From an uncultured Gammaproteobacteria bacterium (GTDB lineage Bacteria > Pseudomonadota > Gammaproteobacteria > CAKMZV01), in NCBI GenBank assembly GCA_929200535.1, contig CAKMZV010000004.1, forward strand, positions 1-40,653: a DNA stretch of 40,653 bases. Reading direction: 5' to 3'. Below are positions 28,655 to 36,947 of the stretch, piece by piece (the first letter of the stretch is position 1; each line of letters opens with the position of its first letter). Below the pieces are notes generated by a model, which saw only the letters and a program-made list of their open reading frames with translations, was not told the origin of the DNA and did no database searches. The position numbers were made by a program, and so were the translations under genes.

Positions 28655-29479
28655 TCATTTTGCAATTTTTATAAAAATATGTTCGGGATTATCATTATCA
28701 ATTTCTATATACCACTTACCACTTTTAGCTATCTTTAATTCTCCAAACACCAATATTAAAGCTCCAGCTAATTCTTCAGCAATATCAATTTTATACCTTT
28801 TTAATAAATGATTTTTTAAACTATCTCTAATTAAGATACTGACTGTTTGCTGATTAGCAATATTGAGCCAAGTGATTTTAGGGTTAGCATGGCTGATAAT
28901 TCCCCAATATCCAAACCATTCCGTTACGTGCTTTTTGCTAATCTCATCAAAATGGACAAATAAATTTTTTGCTTTGATAGGAGGTTGGGTACCAGTATTT
29001 ATCTCAATATCAGAAGAAGCAAAACTATCTGTATGTGTCAGCATTCTTAGCAGAGATTTTAATCCTCTTTGACTATTTCTTTGTTGAATAGGCTTTTTGG
29101 TATGTTGCTGAGATGTAGTTGTAGAAGTGGATTTTATGTTTGAGATTGGATTATTAGTAGATGAATTGCGACTTAGTTCATAAGCACCAAAAGCGATATC
29201 AATAACTTGGTTATTGGTGGAAATAACGTTAACTTCTTCTACTATTTCTAGAATAATCTGTGATGTGGAGCCTTGAGTTTTGAGTTTACAATTTTCTTTG
29301 TGGTATGCCCCAAAACAAGCTGATTTTCCATCTCTAGATTCTTTGCGATAGTATCCTTGTGCTTGGCATTGTTGGCAAACTAACGCTCTACGTAAATTAG
29401 ATAATTGTTGTTCATTTAGATTGCTGAATGAAGCAATGTCATATTTTTTATTATCAATAGTACAAAATGCAATATCCAT
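28655..29479 (-). CDS. Hypothetical protein with N-terminal CoiA-like Zn-binding region
   Basis: 274 aa; 'RRALVCQQCQAQGYYRKESRDGKSACFGAYHKENCKL' (CxxC...C...H...C); low-complexity S/T linker; unassigned C-terminal domain. Confidence 0.6.
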   Translation of the reverse strand: MDIAFCTIDNKKYDIASFSNLNEQQLSNLRRALVCQQCQAQGYYRKESRDGKSACFGAYHKENCKLKTQGSTSQIILEIVEEVNVISTNNQVIDIAFGAYELSRNSSTNNPISNIKSTSTTTSQQHTKKPIQQRNSQRGLKSLLRMLTHTDSFASSDIEINTGTQPPIKAKNLFVHFDEISKKHVTEWFGYWGIISHANPKITWLNIANQQTVSILIRDSLKNHLLKRYKIDIAEELAGALILVFGELKIAKSGKWYIEIDNDNPEHIFIKIAK

Positions 29480-29540
29480 TTCTATTTTCTCTACACGATT
29501 ATTGAAGTTCTCTCCAAATAATTTATATAATATAGGGTTA

Positions 29541-31250
29541 CTACTCTGTTGTCAAAAATTGTTTGAGGAAATGAGGAGGAACTGGTAGTCTGTGATGTCT
29601 TGAAGCTAGTAAAATAATTGGATAGAAACCAAATGTAATGGCACTAAGGTTTTCAAAATTTTTATTCTCTTCACATTCCTTGAAAATCAAATCTAAAAAA
29701 GATTGTTGACTTTCATCAATAGGTACATCACAAAGCGTTGCACCATGCACATCTGTATTTGCATAATAATGTTCTTCGGATGTTTCATCTGGATACCAAA
29801 GTTGAAAATTACAATGCGGTAATTGTTCTCTCTTTATTTTTTGAATTTGCTCGTAAATATCATCAAAACCAAATAGAGCTGCAAAGGTAGCAATATACGG
29901 GTATAAAATACTCCCTTGTGTTACTTTTTCCTTATACCCTTCTTCATTTTGAGGGTGCTCTAACAGTTCATGATATTTACTTAGATGGCATGGATAACAT
30001 TTATTCTGTTTCAAAAAATCTTCGCTTCCATTAACCATATTGAATAACCAAGAGTGAATATAGTGATGGTTATTTTTATCAGTTGCAAGAAATGAAATCG
30101 CCAACGTTATATCAATAGCTTGGTCTTCTTTGTAAGGCCAATTGAGTGCAGGATTATTAATAATCATTTGTTTTATTGAAGAGATATATTGGTCTCTAAT
30201 TTGAAGCGATTTTGCTTTAATATCCTCATCTAAGTTATTTGGTTGCAGCATTTGTAAATACCAATGAGACCAAATTCCAGCTAATGCAATCCTACCCAAT
30301 ATATCAAAAAGTTTTAGGTTAGTATCAAGATGGCAAGATGGTCGAGTAGCACTGGATAAAGCGTACAAATTATTTGTATGCGGAATAATTTTTTGTTGAA
30401 GAAAATCAAGGCTTATTTGGGTTTGTAGAGCACGGATAGCATTTATAGTTTGAAGAATGGACTGTGAGGTCTTACCCTCTTTACCAAGATGAGGTTTAAC
30501 GATCTGCCATGCATGTAATAGTGAAATTTCACTTGCTTGAAAGGCTGCTTCAACGTTATCTGCCTCTCTGCACCAAGAATAAAGAATCCATATACAGAGA
30601 TATAGTTGTCGGATGGCTGTTAGCCTATCTTTGTCTTTTGTATATTCTTTAGCACTAATAGATTCAATTAGTTGGCGATAGTGTTTTACTGATATATCCG
30701 GCTCATCAAGCATCGCCAGTGATTTCCTCAATAAGCGATGACAATTTTCCGGCAATAATTCTTCCTTTAGAAGGTACTGTTCAATATAATCGGAAATTTT
30801 TTCTCCACCCCATTCACTAAAGGAAATTCGCTCAGTAGTATGCGTGTTTTCATAAGACGTAACGTTAAGTCTAACCTCTTCTTTCATATCTCCACCGAAA
30901 CAAATGCATATTTCAATAGGATCATTTTTGTATTTAGTAGGTAAGTGGGTTGGAATATATGTGTTTATGATTTCATCTAAGGAAGGTTGTAGGTCTTGAA
31001 TCTGTCCACTATTCCAATCGCTTCTTCCCAAATTTCCAGATTTAACTGAAAATAGATAAACTTTTTTTGGTTCTCCCTGAATACTGCCAAAAGCAGCAAT
31101 ATCTACTCCATATTGCCGGGATCCAGTACTTGGTTTGGAAAATACCTCTAAACCCATTTGGGAAAGTAAGTCTTGTAACAGTGCATCAAGCTCATTGCGT
31201 TCTCGTAGTGAAGCCAAATACTCTCTTATAATAAGTTTCATGATGTGCAC
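29541..31250 (-). CDS. Putative restriction-endonuclease-fold (PD-(D/E)xK-like) protein with long C-terminal helical region
   Basis: 569 aa; N-terminal 'LLQDLLSQMGLEVFSKPSTGSRQYGVDIAAFGSIQGEPKKVYLFSVKSGNLGRSDW' fits G-x-D ... xVKxG nuclease core; 13-nt overlap with upstream gene. Confidence 0.6.
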   Translation of the reverse strand: MHIMKLIIREYLASLRERNELDALLQDLLSQMGLEVFSKPSTGSRQYGVDIAAFGSIQGEPKKVYLFSVKSGNLGRSDWNSGQIQDLQPSLDEIINTYIPTHLPTKYKNDPIEICICFGGDMKEEVRLNVTSYENTHTTERISFSEWGGEKISDYIEQYLLKEELLPENCHRLLRKSLAMLDEPDISVKHYRQLIESISAKEYTKDKDRLTAIRQLYLCIWILYSWCREADNVEAAFQASEISLLHAWQIVKPHLGKEGKTSQSILQTINAIRALQTQISLDFLQQKIIPHTNNLYALSSATRPSCHLDTNLKLFDILGRIALAGIWSHWYLQMLQPNNLDEDIKAKSLQIRDQYISSIKQMIINNPALNWPYKEDQAIDITLAISFLATDKNNHHYIHSWLFNMVNGSEDFLKQNKCYPCHLSKYHELLEHPQNEEGYKEKVTQGSILYPYIATFAALFGFDDIYEQIQKIKREQLPHCNFQLWYPDETSEEHYYANTDVHGATLCDVPIDESQQSFLDLIFKECEENKNFENLSAITFGFYPIILLASRHHRLPVPPHFLKQFLTTE

Positions 31251-32980
31251 CCCTCCAATTGGAAATTTAGTCGAATATACTCCGATCCATTAGAATTCAA
31301 GTATTCCATTGTCGGAACTTCCACAGACAAACTGTGAGATTGAAGCTCCATTTCTTGACGGTTTCCAATTTCCTCAGGATTAAGTTTGAAATAGTTAATG
31401 GCTTTATTGCCATACAAAATTAATTTTTTGGTTACTAAATGTGAAAATAGACTATCTTTTTCAGCTTCCTGCATTGATTGCTCCATCATCCTAGTGCGGT
31501 ATCGATGGTATATTTCTCTGTGTGCAACTGAGGGTATTAGCTCCCTAGTCTTCTGAGCCTTCTCTAACTCGTTATGGTAATTTTCAAATCTTTTTATAAC
31601 AGTACTTATTATAGGCGCTTGTATTTTAGAAGCATTGGGCAGCATACTTTCCAAGTATTCCTTTACACTTCCTGGATAACTTATTAGCAGTGGATTGAAC
31701 ACTATTTCTGCTATCTTTTGACGTTCGTTTTCCGGTGCTTTATCAAGTAAAGACAAAATAAAACTTACCGCACTAACTGGTTGAAAAAAAAACCAACCGC
31801 AGGCTTTTTTTGCTAAGAATAGGTAAGTGTCATTGTCCAATTTTGGTAGTTTTTTTCTATCTACTGATAGGTGAAGAGGTTGTTGGCTAATATTGGAGAC
31901 TAAATCTGATGCTGCTTTTCCTAATCTTGATTTCTTAGAAAGCAACCACTTAGTGACGATTTTGTTTAATATCTTAGCGTTACAGATGATTTCTTGTTGA
32001 ACACTAATAAACTGTGTTATGGAGATGTTACTCTCTTTAAGCAATATTTTTTCAAGAAAGATAATAACATTATCTATTTCTTTTGCCTGATTTTTTTCTA
32101 ACAGTTTTTTCAAGCCACAATCAATATGCAGCAGTGTGCCCTTGTTTTGAGGTTTGGTATGAGTTAGTGCACCTAGTAATAACTTTACAATTGGGTTGGG
32201 TATATTATTTTCAAAGCCCAAAATACTTGACGCTATATGCAGAATATGGTCATTATGGTTTTTTAAAACAGTTTTAAATATTTTTGCTACTCTTTTGTCT
32301 AAGACACTGTTGTGATTGCAAAGTGAATAGCTACTTCGTAATACAGTTGCAAATAGCAACTCATTGAAGTTATTGGAAATACTGGATTCTATTGCTGTTA
32401 TTGCGTTTACAATTAAATCATTATCTTTGTTGTAATCTATTCTTCCTATGGCATGGATTGCTCTTGTTTGTATTTGAATGTTGCTGTGTTGGCTAAGTTC
32501 AATTGTTTTTGATGCATATACTTTGAGATTAAGCTTTGCACCAGCTAATATTGCAGGTGTGATACTATCAAACTTCTCATCAATCTCTTCCAAAGATATA
32601 TTTAATACCTCATCAGCTCTCTTTTCGTCAGCCGCCATAAATTCAATAAAAGGAGCGATGAGAGTATCTGCAGCCATATCATTACCAGCTTCAGATATAA
32701 GATGCTTTACACATTCCATTACTGTATTTGCAGGAGCAGATATTTTGGGAAGCACAGGTTCTAAAATTTCTCGAGTTTTGAAAAAATTATATGCTTCATC
32801 AATATTTTTGAGTTTATGAAATTCCTTTATAATATTTATTTTCCCTGTATTATGTAGGTCAATCAAATGCTTTTCTAAATCTTTTTGGTCGTTTTTTTCT
32901 TGTGAATAAAATGTAAAAATCTTGACAAGAAAATTTCCAGCTTTTGAAGAAGCAATAAGTTGTTTTTTAATGTTACTCAT
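31238..32980 (-). CDS. Hypothetical protein, probable alpha-helical (HEAT/ARM-like) repeat architecture
   Basis: 580 aa; repeated helical patterns such as 'QIQTRAIHAIGRIDYNKDNDLIVNAITAIESSISNNFNELLFATVLRSS' and 'VLKNHNDHILHIASSILGFENNIPNPIVKLLLGAL'. Confidence 0.5.
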   Translation of the reverse strand: MSNIKKQLIASSKAGNFLVKIFTFYSQEKNDQKDLEKHLIDLHNTGKINIIKEFHKLKNIDEAYNFFKTREILEPVLPKISAPANTVMECVKHLISEAGNDMAADTLIAPFIEFMAADEKRADEVLNISLEEIDEKFDSITPAILAGAKLNLKVYASKTIELSQHSNIQIQTRAIHAIGRIDYNKDNDLIVNAITAIESSISNNFNELLFATVLRSSYSLCNHNSVLDKRVAKIFKTVLKNHNDHILHIASSILGFENNIPNPIVKLLLGALTHTKPQNKGTLLHIDCGLKKLLEKNQAKEIDNVIIFLEKILLKESNISITQFISVQQEIICNAKILNKIVTKWLLSKKSRLGKAASDLVSNISQQPLHLSVDRKKLPKLDNDTYLFLAKKACGWFFFQPVSAVSFILSLLDKAPENERQKIAEIVFNPLLISYPGSVKEYLESMLPNASKIQAPIISTVIKRFENYHNELEKAQKTRELIPSVAHREIYHRYRTRMMEQSMQEAEKDSLFSHLVTKKLILYGNKAINYFKLNPEEIGNRQEMELQSHSLSVEVPTMEYLNSNGSEYIRLNFQLEGCTS

Positions 32981-33138
32981 ATTTTTTAGTAGTGATTAGG
33001 TGTTAAAACTGCTTTGCTTATGTTTGGAAATAGAGCCTGTGTGTTATTTTAAATCAAAAAATGGAGGTTTTAATTTAGGTGTTTAGTACGTGGTAGGAAA
33101 GCCGGAAGAGCAAAGAATTATTTTGATTGTATTTACAA

Positions 33139-33430
33139 TTATAAATTGTCCATCAGTTTTTGAATATCACGACTTGCATTAAACACAAACAGTACTTCTA
33201 TCAGTTGTTCCAGTTGTTCGCTCTCAATAACCAGATAATAGGTATTGTATCGTCCGTAATTCCAAACTCTGATTTCTTGCTTAAACTCTAAGTCCTCAGC
33301 TACTTTTCCTGAGTAGGGAAAAATAGAAAGCGTTTTTTGCTCTTACTGGATTATCTAATGGAATATACTCACCGATTGCAAGCAAGCTTGTACGAGCAGT
33401 TGGCATAATTTTTATGCTGTAACGCTTTAT
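33139..33430 (-). pseudogene. RelE/ParE-superfamily toxin remnant
   Basis: Minus-strand reading: 'KRYSIKIMPTARTSLLAIGEYIPLDNPVRAK' in one frame then 'TLSIFPYSGKVAEDLEFKQEIRVWNYGRYNTYYLVIESEQLEQLIEVLFVFNASRDIQKLMDNL*' in another; shift at a 6-base homopolymer (33333-33338); expected start ATG reads ATA. Confidence 0.8.
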
Positions 33431-33738
33431 ATACTCTGTTTAGCGTCGATTCTCACTTGCAATTCTTGTTTTAGTTCCGCAATATACTCATCTGTTGACT
33501 CCTTACCTAGTCCTATTTTTGAATCTTCAAGACCTGCTTTAATGCCTGCCTCAATCGTTTTTTTTATTGATTCGGCTAAATCGAAAATAGCAGGTAAATT
33601 ATCCATAGAAATCATCACCCCGACAGGTCGCTCTCTTCTTGTTATGACCACTGGTTCTCGTTGAACTGAATCTAAAAAACTCCCAAATGAATTTTGAGCT
33701 TCTTTTGAGGTGATTACTTTGATTGCGTTGTTCTCCAA
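33427..33738 (-). CDS. Phd/YefM-family antitoxin
   Basis: 103 aa; 'VITSKEAQNSFGSFLDSVQREPVVITRRERPVGVMISMDNL'. Confidence 0.9.
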   Translation of the reverse strand: MENNAIKVITSKEAQNSFGSFLDSVQREPVVITRRERPVGVMISMDNLPAIFDLAESIKKTIEAGIKAGLEDSKIGLGKESTDEYIAELKQELQVRIDAKQSI

Positions 33739-33815
33739 AAATTAAAAAAATACTGAAAATGTTGTAGTAGCTATTATAGCTATTTTATAAGGTTTGCAAG
33801 CAAAAAACAACTATG

Positions 33816-33840
33816 ATGAGACCTTTACATAAGGTTTCAT
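33816..33840. repeat. Short palindrome resembling fused MITE termini
   Basis: ATGAGACCTTTACATAAGGTTTCAT; GAGACCTTT... matches the MITE end at 36731. Confidence 0.4.
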
Positions 33841-33919
33841 TTTGATAAGCATAAGTTAGAGTAATAAAAACTATTCCACCATAAATTTTTATAAATCAAA
33901 GGGTTTTATATTTCAATTA

Positions 33920-34010
33920 TGGCGGTGAGTGAGGGATTCGAACCCTCGATGGGGTTTTACCCCATACTCCCTTAGCAGGGGAGCGCTTTCAACCACTCAG
34001 CCAACTCACC
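33920..34010 (-). tRNA. tRNA-Ser(GCT), CCA encoded
   Basis: Reverse complement GGTGAGTTGGCTGAGTGGTTGAAAGCGCTCCCCTGCTAAGGGAGTATGGGGTAAAACCCCATCGAGGGTTCGAATCCCTCACTCACCGCCA: full cloverleaf with long variable arm; anticodon GCT. Confidence 0.96.
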
Positions 34011-34282
34011 AATTTAGTCCTTGATTTTGTATTAGGACAGATTGCTACTTTACTAAGTGTAGCGTTTTGTGTATGCCTGCTTATGTGTGTTTATTTTGTG
34101 TATAAGCAGGTTGGTTTGTAGATAAAATTTAGCAAACTTCTATAAAAATTATAGCTTATAGTTGAGTTTTAAGAAGTAAGATACGTAAGATAATGGATTA
34201 AAATTTTCTATTTGTTAGAGGGTTAGGGTAGCTCTATAACTTATTCAGTTAAAAGCATGTAGTCGATAATACGTAGTTTGTA

Positions 34283-35188
34283 TTAGTTGAGCAAATGCTC
34301 CATTAGGGCTTTTTGGGCATGTAGGCGATTTTCTGCTTGTTGCCATACTCTGGATTGTGTACCGTCAATCACTTCAGCTGTTACTTCTTCTCCTCGATGG
34401 GCTGGGAGACAGTGTAGGAAGATGGCATTTTTATCTGCTAGTTGCATATTTTTTTGATTGACTTGGCAGTGGGCAAAAGCTTTTTGGCGTTGTTTGGCTT
34501 GTTGTTCGTCTCCCATGCTTGCCCAGACATCGGTAGAGACGATATGGGAATCTTTTATGGCTTCTTCTAAGTTATTGCAGAGTTTGATTTTATTTGATTT
34601 TGGTAGGTGTTTTGATTGGGGCTGGTAGCCTTCTGGGGTGTAGATGGCAAGTTCTAATCCGAGTATATGAGCGAGTTCAATGGTGCTGTTGCACATATTG
34701 TTACCATCGCCAATCCAGGTAATTTTTAGATTTTCTAAGTTGGGGAAGTTTTCTTTAATGGTCATTAAATCAGCGAGTAGTTGGCAGGGGTGGTGCTCTT
34801 CTGTTAAGCCATTGATGACAGGAACGGTGGAGTTTTCAGCAAACTCTGTGATGGTTTGGTGGCTGTAAGTTCGCATCATTACAAGATCAACCATACTGCT
34901 AATGACTTTTGCAGTATCAAAGATTGGTTCACCACGTCCCATTTGACTATCTTTGGAGGCAATAAATAGGGCTTGTCCTCCAAGTTGGATGATTCCTGCT
35001 TCAAAGGATATGCGAGTACGGGTGGAAGCTTTTTCAAAAATCATTGCAAGGATTTTGCCTTCTAATGTAGGGTGGGGCTGATGGTTTTTTCTTTGGGTTT
35101 TGAGCTCTATTGCTCGATCAATAAGTGCAATTATTTGTTCAGCAGTGAGGTCGGATAGGGTAAGGAAATGCTTAGGATTGGTATTCAT
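34283..35188 (-). CDS. argF: Ornithine carbamoyltransferase
   Basis: 301 aa; 'FEKASTRTRISFEAGI', 'HPCQLLADLMTI', 'FLHCLPAHRGEEV'. Confidence 0.96.
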   Translation of the reverse strand: MNTNPKHFLTLSDLTAEQIIALIDRAIELKTQRKNHQPHPTLEGKILAMIFEKASTRTRISFEAGIIQLGGQALFIASKDSQMGRGEPIFDTAKVISSMVDLVMMRTYSHQTITEFAENSTVPVINGLTEEHHPCQLLADLMTIKENFPNLENLKITWIGDGNNMCNSTIELAHILGLELAIYTPEGYQPQSKHLPKSNKIKLCNNLEEAIKDSHIVSTDVWASMGDEQQAKQRQKAFAHCQVNQKNMQLADKNAIFLHCLPAHRGEEVTAEVIDGTQSRVWQQAENRLHAQKALMEHLLN

Positions 35189-35234
35189 TTTGTATAGAGA
35201 TAGCTTCTTTTAATTATTGTGTTTTTTGCAAGTT

Positions 35235-35392
35235 GAGACTTTTGCATAAAATATGGCAAAAGAAAAAAGATAAAAAATCGTTCTGATTGAGGCGTGAAAT
35301 GAAGCTAATACGTCTGTCTTCGCAAATTTCACAACGAAAATCAGGACGTTTTTTCACTTTTTTACTTGTCATATCTTTTGTGCAAAGGTCTC
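35235..35392. mobile_element. MITE copy 1 (158 bp), non-coding, long terminal inverted repeats
   Basis: Begins GAGACTTTTGCATAAAATATGGCAA, ends TTGTCATATCTTTTGTGCAAAGGTCTC; arms ~55 nt imperfectly complementary; near-identical to the reverse complement of 36731-36889. Confidence 0.85.
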
Positions 35393-36644
35393 AAGAGTTA
35401 AGTAAGGTTTTTTCTAAACGTTCTATGGCGAGTTCAATTTCTTCTTCTGTGCAGTTAAGTGGTGGTAGCAAGCGTACGGTATTGCCAGCGGTAAGGTTGA
35501 TTAGTAGGTGATTTTCTAAGGCTTGTGGAACAATTTTAGCAACTTCAATGGCGTCAGTGTTAATATCAATACCAATCATTAGTCCACTAATGCGTATTTC
35601 TTGAATAAAGTGGTGTTTATTTTTGAGTTGGTTAAGGGCGTGTTGAAAGTGTTCGCTGTTTTTTTTTACTTTTTCAAGAATATTTTCTTGTTCTATAATT
35701 TCAAGCACTTGGTAGGCAACGGAGCAGGCAAGTGGGTTGCCGCCAAAGGTTGAGCCGTGATTACCGGGTGAAAAGATGTCTAATGCTTTGTTATTAACGA
35801 GACAGGCACCAATTGGAAAACCGTTGCCAAGAGCTTTTGCAGTGGTCATAACATCGCAGGTAATATTTGCTGCTTGATGGGCATACCATTGTCCTGTGCG
35901 TCCAACACCAGACTGGATTTCATCAAGCATTAGGAGAAGATTTTTTTCTTGAGTTATTTTTTGTAGGTCAGTTAAAAATTCTTTGGTGGCTGGGATAATA
36001 CCACCTTCGCCTTGCACGGGTTCAACAAATATGGCGACAATGTTAGGGTGTTGCTCTAATTGGTTTTTGACGCTTTCAAGATCATTAAGTTGTGCACTGT
36101 AGAAGCCTTCAAGCAGGGGGGTAAATCCTTTTTTTACGGCGGGATTTCCAGTGGCAGTGAGTGTAGCCATTGTTCTGCCGTGAAAGCTGTTTTCAAAAGT
36201 TAAAATAGCTGGATTTTTAATGTCTTTGTTATTGCCGTATAAGCGAGCAATTTTAATGGCAGCCTCGTTTGCTTCGGCTCCGCTATTACAGAAAAAAGCT
36301 TGTTTCATTCCACTGATTTTACAGAGTTTATCAGCGAGTTTTTGTTGGGTTTCTATATGATAGATATTTGAGGTGTGCCAGATTTTTTGGCTTTGCTCTT
36401 GTAAGCAATTGATAAGTTTGGGATGGCTATGCCCCAAGTTGGTGACGGAGATGCCACTAAGCATATCGAGATAGGGTGTTTTTTGCTTATCGTATAACCA
36501 TGAGCCTTTCCCATAGCTAAAGGTGATAGGCAAACGATTATAGGTTGGGATAAGGTGATTCTGTGTTGACGTGTTCAAGAGTGTATATTTTATATATTTT
36601 GATGGGATAAAAAGTCCCAATCTTTTGAGGAAAAAAGCAGTCAA
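35391..36644 (-). CDS. argD: Acetylornithine aminotransferase
   Basis: 'FFCNSGAEANEAAIKIARLYG', 'SFHGRTMATLTATGNPAVKKGF', 'LLMLDEIQSGVGRTGQWYAHQ', 'TTAKALGNGFPIGAC'. Exact start uncertain (N-terminal ~20 aa may not be real). Confidence 0.94.
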   Translation of the reverse strand: MTAFFLKRLGLFIPSKYIKYTLLNTSTQNHLIPTYNRLPITFSYGKGSWLYDKQKTPYLDMLSGISVTNLGHSHPKLINCLQEQSQKIWHTSNIYHIETQQKLADKLCKISGMKQAFFCNSGAEANEAAIKIARLYGNNKDIKNPAILTFENSFHGRTMATLTATGNPAVKKGFTPLLEGFYSAQLNDLESVKNQLEQHPNIVAIFVEPVQGEGGIIPATKEFLTDLQKITQEKNLLLMLDEIQSGVGRTGQWYAHQAANITCDVMTTAKALGNGFPIGACLVNNKALDIFSPGNHGSTFGGNPLACSVAYQVLEIIEQENILEKVKKNSEHFQHALNQLKNKHHFIQEIRISGLMIGIDINTDAIEVAKIVPQALENHLLINLTAGNTVRLLPPLNCTEEEIELAIERLEKTLLNS

Positions 36645-36730
36645 TTATAGCAAGAAAAAATATAAAAATCAATAAAAAAATAAGGAGTTTTTTTTCGTGA
36701 TATTGCTTTGGTTGTTATAATAAATTAGTT

Positions 36731-36889
36731 GAGACCTTTGCACAAAAGATATGACAAATAAAAAAGCAAAAAATTGCCCTGATTTTCATTGTGAAACTTG
36801 CGAAGACGGACGTATTGGCTGCGTTTCACGCCTCAATCAGAACAATTTTTTATCTTTTTTCTTTTGCCATACTTTTATGCAAAGGTCTC
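36731..36889. mobile_element. MITE copy 2 (159 bp), inverted relative to copy 1
   Basis: GAGACCTTTGCACAAAAGATATGACAA...TTTGCCATACTTTTATGCAAAGGTCTC; reverse complement aligns along its length with 35235-35392. Confidence 0.85.
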
Positions 36890-36947
36890 TAATTGGCTTT
36901 TCAGTTTGATTTTTTTATAATTGTTGCTTCAGGAAAAAAATATAAAA

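Noticed and set aside
33328-33340. Programmed frameshifting at GCAAAAAAC in the toxin remnant
   Set aside because: The heptamer A AAA AAC would give a -1 shift, but the remaining toxin coding needs a +1 shift; the start codon is also missing, so decay is simpler.
35287-35511. 74-aa ORF on + strand across the MITE/argD junction
   Set aside because: Falls in the non-coding MITE and antisense argD; no family resemblance. Typical spurious repeat-derived ORF.
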